From Dyadobacter sp. CY312 (GTDB taxonomy: Bacteria > Bacteroidota > Bacteroidia > Cytophagales > Spirosomataceae), in contig NZ_JAJUXG010000003.1 of NCBI RefSeq assembly GCF_021390535.1, forward strand, positions 124,001 to 188,000: a stretch of 64,000 nt of DNA, in the 5' to 3' direction. The notes beneath the pieces are model-generated. The model searched no databases. It had not been told where the DNA came from and saw only the letters and a program-made list of their open reading frames with translations. How positions within the stretch are numbered: position 1 is the stretch's first letter; each line of letters begins with the position of its first letter. Shown here piece after piece: positions 19,201-25,740 of this stretch. Made by a program: the position numbers and the translations under genes.

Positions 19201-20594
19201 GTTTTCTCCCCATGGCAATCAGCAATGGTGCAGGCGCAGAAGTCCAAAGGCCACTGGCTACGGTTGTGATCGGGGGATTAATCACCGCTACCCTATTGAC
19301 CCTGTTTGTGTTACCCGCCTTGTATCTTTTGTTCGGTAGCGAAAAACCAAAGCCACTGACAAAGATCGTTGCTGTTGCATTGATTTTATTTTGCGTACAA
19401 AATGGCTATTCGCAGGCTAATGTTCCGGTTAATCTGGAAACTGCAATAAAAATTTCCCTTGAAAAAAACAGGTCAATTCAAAGTTCAAGGCTGAATGAAA
19501 AATCGGCTGAGCAATTACGGGGCAGCAGTTTCGATATTGCAAAAACCAGCATCACTGCAGATTATGGGAAAGTGAATAGTATTAATAATGATAACAGGAT
19601 CGGCATTGGTCAGACTTTCAGTTTCCCGGCTGTTTATTCCAACCAGCACAAATTACTGAGAGCCGGTTTTGAGTTGACCCAGGCGCAAACGCGGCTAACT
19701 GAGCAGGAGGTAAAAAGTAACGTTCGTCAGTTGTTCTATACTTATGCGATATTGGTCGAGCGTCACAAATTACTGACTTACGCGGACAGCGTTTATACGC
19801 TGTTTGAATCCAAATCCAACCTACGCTTTACAAAAGGGGCAGCTAATATTCTTGAAAAAACGACTGCTGAGTCTCAGAGAATGCAGGTGCGTAATCAGTT
19901 GAATATGCTGACAAATGATATGAATGTGGTCGTTACACAGTTCAATTTTCTTTTGCAGGATGGTACCCGCTACATTCCGGATACCGAAGTCCCAAAGATC
20001 GCTCACTCACCAGCCGCTTTAGAATTAATTTCCTCTGTGGAGGGATTACCCGTCATAGAACTTGCTCAAAGCCAGCAGGAAATTTCCCGTTATCGGTGGC
20101 AGGTGGAAAAGTCCAGGATGCTCCCTGAATTTATCCTTGGTTATAACAATCAAAGTTTGATAGGAACACAACTGGTGAGCGGGCAAGAACGCTATTACAG
20201 TGGCTCCAAACGGTTCAGTTATGTAAGCGCAGGTTTTGCGGTTCCGTTGTTTTTTAAAGCGCAATCCGCAAAGATTTCCGCTGCAAAATTAGCCTGGCAA
20301 AAGGATCAGAAAGACAGTGAGCAAATTGAATTGCAGTTAAAAACTGAACTTTTAAACGCCGCGGAGCTGATTCGAAAATATCAAGAAAGTTTGCAGTATT
20401 TCGAGAAACAAGGCCTGCAAAATGCTGATATAATTCTTAGAACAGCTGATAAACAGTTTCAGGCAGGAGACATTGATTTCCTCCAATGGACGCTTTTGGT
20501 GCAACAATCTATCACTGTTAAAAATGAATACATCAGCAATCTGGACAATTACAACCAGGCGGTTATACAATTCCTAAAATTGAACAATTATTAA
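16233..20594 (+). CDS. CusA/CzcA-type heavy-metal RND transporter fused to a TolC-like outer-membrane factor
   Basis: A 1453-residue fusion. Residues 1 to about 1036 form a complete heavy-metal-efflux RND permease. The first helix is followed by a periplasmic porter domain (LPIDAVPDITNNQVQI), and the family signature DFGLIVDGAVIIVE lies in helix 4. A second half mirrors the first and ends in LFVLPALYLLFG. After a short linker, residues 1042-1061 form a signal-peptide-like hydrophobic segment ending GYSQ. From about 1062 the rest resembles a TolC-family outer-membrane factor (NLETAIKISLEKNRS, long coiled helices, LAWQKDQKDSEQIELQLKTELLNAAE). It should drive cation or copper export with the adaptor encoded 12 bases downstream. 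The exact metal is not deducible. Confidence 0.93.
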   Translation: MLNKIIQFSVTNKLAIGIFILLWIVYGTYQVTQLPIDAVPDITNNQVQIITSAPALGAEDVERLITFPIEQAISNIPGLQESRSMSRFGLSLITIVFEDEHDVYWARQQVTERLAQVEINENASMPQLAPATTGLGEIYQYVIKPKKGYETKYSLADLRTTQDWIVRRQLLGTAGVADVSTFGGDLKQYEVAVMPSNLKALNLSINEVFNALSRNNQNTGGAYIEKGPTVMYIRSVGLAGSMDDIRNIVVKTNANGTPVLISHIAEVRLGSAIRYGALTMSGKGELSGGIVMMLKGSNSSEVIRNVKQRVAEIQKTMPEGLEIEPFLDRTKMVNNAIGTVETNLIEGALIVVLVLVLFLGNLRAGLIVASVIPLSMLFAISMMNLFGVSGNLMSLGALDFGLIVDGAVIIVEAILHHLHFSKRYATVGQISQQEMDREVSGSASRMMNAAVFGQIIILIVYLPILSLSGIEGKMFKPMAQTVAFAVLGAFILSLTYVPMVSAMFISKRISHKPNLSDRIMMKLENFYSGVLSSVLQFKKTLIASAFALFAVAVFIFMQMGGEFIPQLEEGDFATETRLLVGTNLSTTIEAFNKISDKLKSDYPEVEKVVSRIGSAEIPTDPMPIEGGDMIIVLKDKSEWTSAETFPELAEKMAATAQEIVPGVTTGFQYPVQMRFNELMTGAKQDVVCKIYGEDLDKLASYAEALGGISKTVKGTADWYVEKVTGMPQVVIDFNRREIAKYGLNIDDINRTINAAFAGAIAGQVYEGEKRFDLVVRVGNNDRKNLNDVQKLLVSTPSGVQVPLYQLATIKETEGPNQIQRENTRRRIIVGFNVRGRDVQSIVEELQQKVESKIRFEAGYSITYGGAFENLQQAKDRLVIAVPVALLLIFIMLYFAFSSVRDGVLIYTAIPLSAIGGVFALALRGMPFSISAGVGFIALFGVAVLNGIVLLSEFNRLKKEGVINNALQLVLTGTKNRLRPVLMTAAVASLGFLPMAISNGAGAEVQRPLATVVIGGLITATLLTLFVLPALYLLFGSEKPKPLTKIVAVALILFCVQNGYSQANVPVNLETAIKISLEKNRSIQSSRLNEKSAEQLRGSSFDIAKTSITADYGKVNSINNDNRIGIGQTFSFPAVYSNQHKLLRAGFELTQAQTRLTEQEVKSNVRQLFYTYAILVERHKLLTYADSVYTLFESKSNLRFTKGAANILEKTTAESQRMQVRNQLNMLTNDMNVVVTQFNFLLQDGTRYIPDTEVPKIAHSPAALELISSVEGLPVIELAQSQQEISRYRWQVEKSRMLPEFILGYNNQSLIGTQLVSGQERYYSGSKRFSYVSAGFAVPLFFKAQSAKISAAKLAWQKDQKDSEQIELQLKTELLNAAELIRKYQESLQYFEKQGLQNADIILRTADKQFQAGDIDFLQWTLLVQQSITVKNEYISNLDNYNQAVIQFLKLNNY

Positions 20595-20606
20595 AAGAAA
20601 ACCATT

Positions 20607-21755
20607 ATGAAATCATATATCATTTCCTGTTTAAGCTTTATTTTATTAACGTCGTGCGAAACAAAACCTGACAATGAAACTTCGAACGCGGGCCAGCAGA
20701 CAGATTCTGTCAACTCCAAACAAGTTGTTCATTTTTCAACAGCACAAATTAAGAATGCAGATGTAGAAACCGGGATTCCCTTATTGGAAAGTGTGAGCGA
20801 ACATTTATCACTCCAGGGCAAAATTGACGTCCCTCCGCAAAGCACTATTAGCCTGAGTTTTCCCCTGGGAGGTTATCTTAAATCTACAAGAATGTTACCG
20901 GGAATGCGTGTGGGTAAAGGTCAGGTTTTGGCAGAACTGGAAGATATGCAGTTTATTCAGCTCCAACAGGATTACCTTACCGCAAAAGAAAAACTGTCGT
21001 TAAACGAAACGGAATATGAACGGCAGCGCGATCTCAACGCCAGCAAAGCGAGTAGTGACAGAGCTTTTCAGCAGGCAAAATCAGAAATGGAAACCCAGCG
21101 GATTCTTATGAGTGCGCTTGCTCAGAAACTGGAACTGATCGGAATAAATCCTGCCAAACTAACAGCTGGAAACATTCGTAAAAGTGTTTCCATTCTCTCT
21201 CCCATTAATGGTTTTGTATCGAAGGTAAATGTGAACGTAGGCAAGTACACAGCTCCTACCGATATGCTATTTGAGCTTGTTGATCCACGCGACATTCACT
21301 TGTCTCTAAACGTATTTGAAAAGGACCTCAGTTTGCTTTCAGTGGGACAAATTGTAACTGCCTATACCAATGCTGAACCTGCTAAAAAGTTTCAGGCCCG
21401 GATTATCCTGATTAGTAAAAATCTGGATCAGGACCGGATGGCAGAAGTACATTGTCATTTCGATAAATACAATGCATCTCTGGTACCGGGCATGTTTATG
21501 AATGGCGAAGTTTCAGTGACAAGTAACAAGGCACTCACTGTACCTGAAGATGCGGTTGTGAGATGGGAAAACAGACATTATGTTTTCATAGAAAAGGGCA
21601 GTGAAAATTACGAAATGCTGGAAATTCAGCCTGGGACAATTAGTAACGGCAAACAACAAATTGAGTCCGAAAAGATCAATAGTAATACAAAAATAGTTAC
21701 AAAAAATGCTTACTCACTTTTGATGAAGATTAAAAACACGGAGGAAGAAGGTTGA
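20607..21755 (+). CDS. Efflux RND periplasmic adaptor (CusB/CzcB-like lipoprotein)
   Basis: Membrane-fusion protein of 382 residues linking the RND permease to the outer-membrane channel. The N-terminus is a lipoprotein signal with lipobox LTSC (Cys17). A barrel-sandwich/lipoyl half (LSFPLGGYLKSTRMLPGMRVGKGQVLAELED) is followed by a helical hairpin (about 115-180). The second lipoyl half contains SILSPINGFVSKVNVNVGKYTAPTD, and beta-barrel and membrane-proximal domains follow (VPGMFMNGEVSV, LTVPEDAVVRWE). The gene begins 12 bases after the RND-TolC fusion, so the two are one operon. Because the channel is fused to the permease, these two genes suffice for a tripartite pump. Confidence 0.92.
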   Translation: MKSYIISCLSFILLTSCETKPDNETSNAGQQTDSVNSKQVVHFSTAQIKNADVETGIPLLESVSEHLSLQGKIDVPPQSTISLSFPLGGYLKSTRMLPGMRVGKGQVLAELEDMQFIQLQQDYLTAKEKLSLNETEYERQRDLNASKASSDRAFQQAKSEMETQRILMSALAQKLELIGINPAKLTAGNIRKSVSILSPINGFVSKVNVNVGKYTAPTDMLFELVDPRDIHLSLNVFEKDLSLLSVGQIVTAYTNAEPAKKFQARIILISKNLDQDRMAEVHCHFDKYNASLVPGMFMNGEVSVTSNKALTVPEDAVVRWENRHYVFIEKGSENYEMLEIQPGTISNGKQQIESEKINSNTKIVTKNAYSLLMKIKNTEEEG

Positions 21756-21774
21756 AACAAATGGTATTTAATTC

Positions 21775-21812
21775 TTTAAGGGTTATGGTTAATAAAAATC
21801 ATAACCCTTAAA
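21775..21812 (+). terminator. Terminator hairpin after the metal efflux operon
   Basis: 13-bp perfect inverted repeat TTTAAGGGTTATG (21775-21787) with its complement at 21800-21812, starting 20 bases after the adaptor stop. The T tract is weak (AATTTTAAG), so efficiency is uncertain. Confidence 0.6.
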
Positions 21813-21943
21813 TTTTAAGTACAATCATTTAAAAATACCTAACCCGCTGTCCTTATACGCCACACAGAAATGTAAAAATAATTCTTCATAAAAGAGTGCT
21901 TAATATGCTAGGAGCAACTACTAATTCCGAAGAATTGATTTCC

Positions 21944-21999
21944 AACCCGGATTACGCATTAGCTCATGGTGCGAAATATCATTTTGCGTAATCCGGGTT
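21944..21999. repeat. 15-bp perfect inverted repeat
   Basis: AACCCGGATTACGCA (21944-21958) is exactly complementary to 21985-21999, with a 26-base loop between. It is not followed by a T run, so it is not a simple terminator. It could be an RNA structure, a decayed mobile-element end or a protein-binding site. Confidence 0.7.
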
Positions 22000-22183
22000 T
22001 AACTGAAAACTAGTTGTAATCAATCAGAAAAACTCAATCGTATCATCTCGCCTGAATGAAATAAAACATTGCTAATTAAAATCTCCTGGTCAAAAATAGG
22101 ATCATAACTATTCTGTAATACCTGGCTCATATACGCGGCATCATTTTTGTAACATATCTTCCAGAACCAAAAAAATCACGATC

Positions 22184-22411
22184 ATGGAAAATATAAGTAT
22201 GCCTGCGGATCACAAAGAAGTGAGATTCACCGATAAGTCGGGAAATACGCGGGAAGGAATATATCGCGATGTGTTAAAAGCTTTTGTTGAAACAGGTAAG
22301 GGAGGAGATCCGGAAGATATTTTAAACATGTACCCTGAAAATACGATCGTAGAGTGGGAATATATCCACCGAGAGAAAAATCCCAATGCGGATATAATGG
22401 TTATCCTATAA
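22184..22411 (+). CDS. Small hypothetical protein
   Basis: Not recognised. The protein is 75 residues, acidic and soluble, with no signal or membrane segment. It opens with MPADHKEVRFTDKSGNTREGIYR, which could form a short beta-hairpin followed by a helix (DVLKAFVETGK). It ends with a strand-like EWEYIHREK and a hydrophobic tail DIMVIL. The start ATG follows an A-rich stretch (CCAAAAAAATCACGATC), a usual Bacteroidota translation context. It stands alone, with about 280 bases to the next gene. Confidence 0.5.
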   Translation: MENISMPADHKEVRFTDKSGNTREGIYRDVLKAFVETGKGGDPEDILNMYPENTIVEWEYIHREKNPNADIMVIL

Positions 22412-22690
22412 TTGAAGCCTTTCGCTCTTCCTCAGTTTGGCACTACAGGTTTTAATTAGGCGAACTCCTTCGTAAAATAGTTTGTCACTATTTAATTCAA
22501 AAGTAACCCTATTATACAAATCAATATCATCTAAAATATAATAATGGTTACATGCTGATATTTTTTCATTTTATATATTTTCGGCAATTATTATCGTTGT
22601 TAAAATGCAATTAAAATAATTCACTAACTTATAAAATAAAAAATAAAAACTAATTTCGCATAAATAATAATCCACCAGGACAACTATAAA

Positions 22691-23161
22691 ATGAAAAACA
22701 AGGCAATTAAATTTTTTACACCTCAGGAAAATTCTCCTGAGACTTCGAAAGCGAAATCCAAATCTAAGTCAGCACCAACTGGTTACATTTCTGCCACAGG
22801 TAAACTGGTATTCCCTACGGCAACACTTCAGGAACTTGGAATTGAAGGAGAATCTGTTCATTTCCAAATCGGAAGTCAGGAAGGTAAGAGAAAATTAAAA
22901 TCTCTATATCTTGTACCTGCTAACGATCAGGATGGTACATTTGCTCTCGAAAAAAGTGGAAGAGGCTATGTGATACCTCTGGCGCTTATTTTGAAAAAAG
23001 GCGGTGTTGATTTTGAAAATACGAAATATACTTTTTCTGTTGAGCTATTCAATTATAGCGAAGGTGTGGTTGGTTACGAACTTACATTAATAAGTTCTGC
23101 TCCAAAACCTGAATATACAGGTAAGCCACGTGGACGCAAAAAAGCGCAGGTAACTGAGTAG
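22691..23161 (+). CDS. Hypothetical protein with C-terminal AT-hook-like motif
   Basis: A 156-residue basic protein I cannot assign to a named family, though it looks like a conserved Cytophagales protein. Residues 20-28 form a lysine/serine-rich stretch (KAKSKSKS). The middle (about 30-130) is a probable beta-rich domain (GYISATGKLVFPTATLQELGI, KSLYLVPAND, GRGYVIPLALILKKGG). The C-terminus TGKPRGRKKAQ contains the PRGRK core of an AT-hook, a minor-groove DNA-binding motif. Taken together it may be a nucleoid-associated or chromatin-like protein, but that is inference from one short motif. It is a single-gene unit followed by a strong terminator. Confidence 0.65.
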   Translation: MKNKAIKFFTPQENSPETSKAKSKSKSAPTGYISATGKLVFPTATLQELGIEGESVHFQIGSQEGKRKLKSLYLVPANDQDGTFALEKSGRGYVIPLALILKKGGVDFENTKYTFSVELFNYSEGVVGYELTLISSAPKPEYTGKPRGRKKAQVTE

Positions 23162-23181
23162 ATAATTGTGGAATAGCATAA

Positions 23182-23223
23182 AAAAAACGGTAAGTTCTGG
23201 ATTTTCAGAGCTTACCGTTTTTT
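23182..23223. terminator. Bidirectional terminator between convergent genes
   Basis: 13-bp stem AAAAAACGGTAAG (23182-23194) with CTTACCGTTTTTT (23211-23223). The A and T tracts on both sides let it serve the AT-hook gene (+) and the convergent periplasmic protein gene (-). Confidence 0.88.
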
Positions 23224-23261
23224 AGTTTTGCGGACCTGCTTTTATAAGTACTTTTGACTTA

Positions 23262-23615
23262 TTAGTTTCCCCTCTGCCTGCCACGACTACGGCGCTCTTC
23301 CATTTCTTTCTTGTAAGTTTCCTGTTGCTCAGGAGTCAGAACTTTGGAGAGTTCTGTATTATAAGCTTCCATAGACGCTCTCATTTTTTCGCGGTCCGGT
23401 GCCTGGCTATTTCTCATTTCAGCCATTTGTTTCATGCGGTCAAGATTGAGGGCATATACTTGTTTTTGCTGATCCTCAGTCAGTTTCAAACTTTCGGTCA
23501 GTGATTTCGTTTGCGCCTCGGCTCTCTGCTCCGGTGTACGGTTGTCGTCCCGGCGCTGAGCGAATGAAGTGAAGCCAACAAATGTGAGCAAGAGTGCAAT
23601 CAATACTTTTTTCAT
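23262..23615 (-). CDS. Small periplasmic protein, DUF4890/LTXXQ-like
   Basis: A 117-residue exported protein with a clean signal peptide (MKKVLIALLLTFVGFTSFAQ). After it come the RTPEQRAEAQT and SLKLTEDQQKQVYAL motifs, a long helical middle, and LTPEQQETYKKEME, then an arginine-rich tail. The two LTxxQ-type helices resemble the Spy/CpxP and DUF4890 families, which in other bacteria act as periplasmic chaperones or stress buffers. That role is only inferred here. The gene is followed by the shared terminator. A TATAAG-N9-CTTATT sequence overlaps its stop codon (23243-23263), resembling the array at 25153-25259 with spacing one base longer. Confidence 0.8.
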   Translation of the reverse strand: MKKVLIALLLTFVGFTSFAQRRDDNRTPEQRAEAQTKSLTESLKLTEDQQKQVYALNLDRMKQMAEMRNSQAPDREKMRASMEAYNTELSKVLTPEQQETYKKEMEERRSRGRQRGN

Positions 23616-23772
23616 GGTTCTTTAAAGTTTAAATACCATGCTTAGAGTAAAACGCAGGCGTAAAGGTTTAATGCAACGGATTATTATTTTTCAATAGTTG
23701 CGTCTATGGGCTTTCTGTTTATAAATTCAAGCAGGGTACCACACAACATCCTTTTTCATACAGATTTCCAAT

Positions 23773-24519
23773 TCACTGGTAAAACATTTTTATTGCCATC
23801 GCAATGACGATTGCACACGTATAGCTCATGAGCGTTCCTACCAAAACGTATTCCGACTTTTTGCTGATGTAAGCAGGGGGAACTTCTCCTGATGCATTTT
23901 TATCATTATACCTCAACAAGGATTTGGCAGCAATAAGAAAGCCGATTGCAGAAAACTGGCTTACAACCACAAAAACAAATATCAAAAGCCGCTCCGACAT
24001 GCCAATCCAACGGCCGGCATTGGCAAGGTTGTCGTTTGCATCCGGCACAAGCTTATCCAATTCATCCCGCCATGGTCTGGTTAAAATCCCAACCAGAAAC
24101 GAAATGGGCGAAAGGCACAATAACGCGCCGGCTAATTGCGCGAGCGTTTTAGGTGTGTATAACCACGTCTTAAATGTGTCGAGGCTGAGAGATATCGTAC
24201 TTATTAATACAACGGCCGTCAATGCGATAGTAATGACATGAGCAACCTGATCAGCCACGAACCAGCCAGCGGTTCCTTTTTTATCGAATTTTATCTTGAC
24301 CACGTCAATAATCCCATGGACCAATCCTATTGCAAGTGCTGGCAGAGGATTCGCCCATTGTCCAAGAAAAACGTAAGAGGCAATCACGACAACTCCCACA
24401 TGCATGTATAGGTATTTAGACCTGTATGACTTTTCCTTCTTGTCAGCGACCCAATGTGAGGGTTGCCAATAAAAATCGGCAAGTACGTGAGCGAGCAAAA
24501 GCAAGAGAAAAGCTGTCAT
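23773..24519 (-). CDS. DUF3307 membrane protein (SatE-like partner of the SatD-family regulator)
   Basis: A 248-residue polytopic inner-membrane protein with a DUF3307 start: LLAHVLADFYWQPSHWVADKKE, then YLYMHVGVV, and GLVHGIIDVVKIKF, which together carry conserved Asp and His residues in or near membrane helices. About six hydrophobic segments are seen. Its start overlaps the stop of the upstream SatD-family gene (ATGA type, 24516-24519), so translation is probably coupled. In other bacteria DUF3307 proteins also sit next to SatD-family genes. The biochemical role is unknown; a membrane effector or sensor controlled by the upstream protein is a reasonable inference. Confidence 0.82.
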   Translation of the reverse strand: MTAFLLLLLAHVLADFYWQPSHWVADKKEKSYRSKYLYMHVGVVVIASYVFLGQWANPLPALAIGLVHGIIDVVKIKFDKKGTAGWFVADQVAHVITIALTAVVLISTISLSLDTFKTWLYTPKTLAQLAGALLCLSPISFLVGILTRPWRDELDKLVPDANDNLANAGRWIGMSERLLIFVFVVVSQFSAIGFLIAAKSLLRYNDKNASGEVPPAYISKKSEYVLVGTLMSYTCAIVIAMAIKMFYQ

Positions 24520-25148
24520 GGTTTGATGTATAGTGCTAGATGTTGGGGAAAAGTTGAAAGAAAGTGGTCAACTGCCCACCATTTGGAAGCCGAAAGTCGC
24601 TGACTTATAGCCGGCTGACTTACGGACAGTCGTTCAGAAATTTGGGTTACATTTTCATTTTGCAAAAGTGCTGCCACAACTTCACTCTGAGCCGGACTCC
24701 AATTCCCGATTATCGTTTCAAGAATATCCAGGGTAGCGCTCATGGGATCCGATGGAACGGACATGGCAATACCAATTCTTGCTTTTTGCTTTCTGATATT
24801 ATCCGCCAAATGCCCCGACAGTCTGAAAGCCTCGCCATCGGAAGTACCGGCACGGTCGGTAAGCTCATTGCCGGACCCTATACCAATTGCGATTCGCAAA
24901 TCTGTTTTGTCGGAATGTTTCCTCAGCAACACTCTTGCCAATACAGCCAGTCTCAACACGTTTTCAGGCGTTTTTAATACACATTGAAAGCTGTCTCCCC
25001 GGTAGATTTCCGGCTCCAAAATCCAGTCAAAATCGGGATTTTTTTTCAGGGAATCAATAAGCTCAGTGAGCCAGGATGTGGTTTCTTCTCTTGAAAACAG
25101 AGTAGAATTAACCATATCGGCAGTGAGCACAGCAACGTTTCTTTGCAT
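24516..25148 (-). CDS. SatD-family regulator: cyclase-like domain plus helix-turn-helix
   Basis: A 210-residue protein of the SatD family. Residues 1 to about 135 contain LTADMVNST (Asp11), IYRGDSFQCVL (Asp52) and IAIGIGSG followed by GEAFRLSGHLAD. The placement of the two aspartates, about 41 apart, and the glycine-rich strand recall the metal-binding pattern of class III nucleotidyl cyclases; this is my inference by eye. Residues about 150-190 form a helix-turn-helix (SPAQSEVVAALLQNENVTQISERLSVSQPAISQ in outline). It overlaps the DUF3307 gene by four bases. The region upstream carries four regularly spaced palindromes and a -7 box, so it probably regulates its own operon. Confidence 0.8.
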   Translation of the reverse strand: MQRNVAVLTADMVNSTLFSREETTSWLTELIDSLKKNPDFDWILEPEIYRGDSFQCVLKTPENVLRLAVLARVLLRKHSDKTDLRIAIGIGSGNELTDRAGTSDGEAFRLSGHLADNIRKQKARIGIAMSVPSDPMSATLDILETIIGNWSPAQSEVVAALLQNENVTQISERLSVSQPAISQRLSASKWWAVDHFLSTFPQHLALYIKP

Positions 25149-25152
25149 GATA

Positions 25153-25259
25153 AATAAGCAAAACTCCTTATAACGATCAAATATAAGTCAAAAACCTTAT
25201 ATAATTAAATTATAAGCCATTTGACTTATAAATAATAAATATAAGCCAAATGACTTATG
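25153..25259 (-). promoter_or_regulatory. Array of four 20-bp palindromes at an exact 29-bp period
   Basis: Units of the form TATAAG-N8-CTTATA start at 25153 (first base A instead of T), 25182, 25211 and 25240 (last base G instead of A). Each spans 20 bases and is separated by 9 bases of AT-rich spacer. Inner bases are partly shared: CCATTTGA and CCAAATGA in the third and fourth units. The first unit ends 4 bases from the SatD-family start codon. Likely operators for a dimeric regulator, most simply the SatD-family protein itself. Confidence 0.85.
25178..25185 (-). promoter_or_regulatory. Bacteroidota -7 box of the SatD-DUF3307 operon
   Basis: On the minus strand this reads TATATTTG, a perfect TAnnTTTG match. 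It overlaps the second palindrome of the array (25182-25201), and the expected transcription start (near 25172) falls in the first. No clear -33 TTG is seen. Confidence 0.5.
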
Positions 25260-25276
25260 TCTATTCATGGTGAGAA

Positions 25277-25564
25277 TTACAGTAATGAGAGCACCAAAGT
25301 TTTCCATTCTTCTTTCAGAGAACCTTTAAAAACCTCCACTCCTGCCCTACGATACCAATAACCTGCATTCCAGGTGTCACCTTCTACCCTGTGCAGATAC
25401 GCATGAAGGTGATCATAATCCCTGGTACCTTCTCTGCTCTGTGCAATGTTGTGGGCTTCCTCCCAATCCCCCTTTCCGTCATACCATAGCGCTTTTAGCA
25501 AAACCGGCAGATCATCTGGCGGAGAATCCTGAGAAAGAGAATCGTTAAATTGTTCGTAGGTCAT
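25277..25564 (-). CDS. Conserved small hypothetical protein
   Basis: A 95-residue soluble acidic protein. The pattern PVLLKALWYDGKGDWEEAHNIAQ, DYDHLHAYLHRVEGD and NAGYWYRRAGVE is highly patterned in His, Trp and Tyr. I have seen it in a widespread but uncharacterised family of short bacterial proteins. The repeated helix pairs look TPR-like in flavour but too short for a real repeat. It lies upstream of the palindrome array on the same strand. The 128 bases between it and the SatD-family gene, containing a promoter, suggest separate transcription. No function can be assigned. Confidence 0.7.
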   Translation of the reverse strand: MTYEQFNDSLSQDSPPDDLPVLLKALWYDGKGDWEEAHNIAQSREGTRDYDHLHAYLHRVEGDTWNAGYWYRRAGVEVFKGSLKEEWKTLVLSLL

Positions 25565-25740
25565 GATATTAAATTCAAAAAATCAGATCAAAATAAAGGG
25601 TCACAAGATGCGAAAAAACAAAGGAACATAAAAATTCCACGGGTCAATTGTATGTTCCGCCGAATGCTTTTACACGCCGCCTCTTTTTTTATTTTTCATC
25701 GTATATTGTAAGACTGATTCTTTTAATAAACCAACACCAT

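Larger units (their letters stand above)
21756..22183. other. Intergenic region with two strong hairpins
   Basis: The 428-base gap after the efflux operon holds a terminator-like hairpin and a second, longer inverted repeat, both listed separately. I see no ORF or consensus promoter in the rest. Confidence 0.5.

Noticed and set aside
16233..20594. Frame error joining two separate genes
   Set aside because: The join is in frame with a proper linker, and I recall the same fusion in other Bacteroidota.
25153..25259. Possible CRISPR array because of regular repeats
   Set aside because: The repeats are 20-bp palindromes with 9-base AT-rich spacers and only partly conserved centres. No cas genes are present; an operator array fits better.
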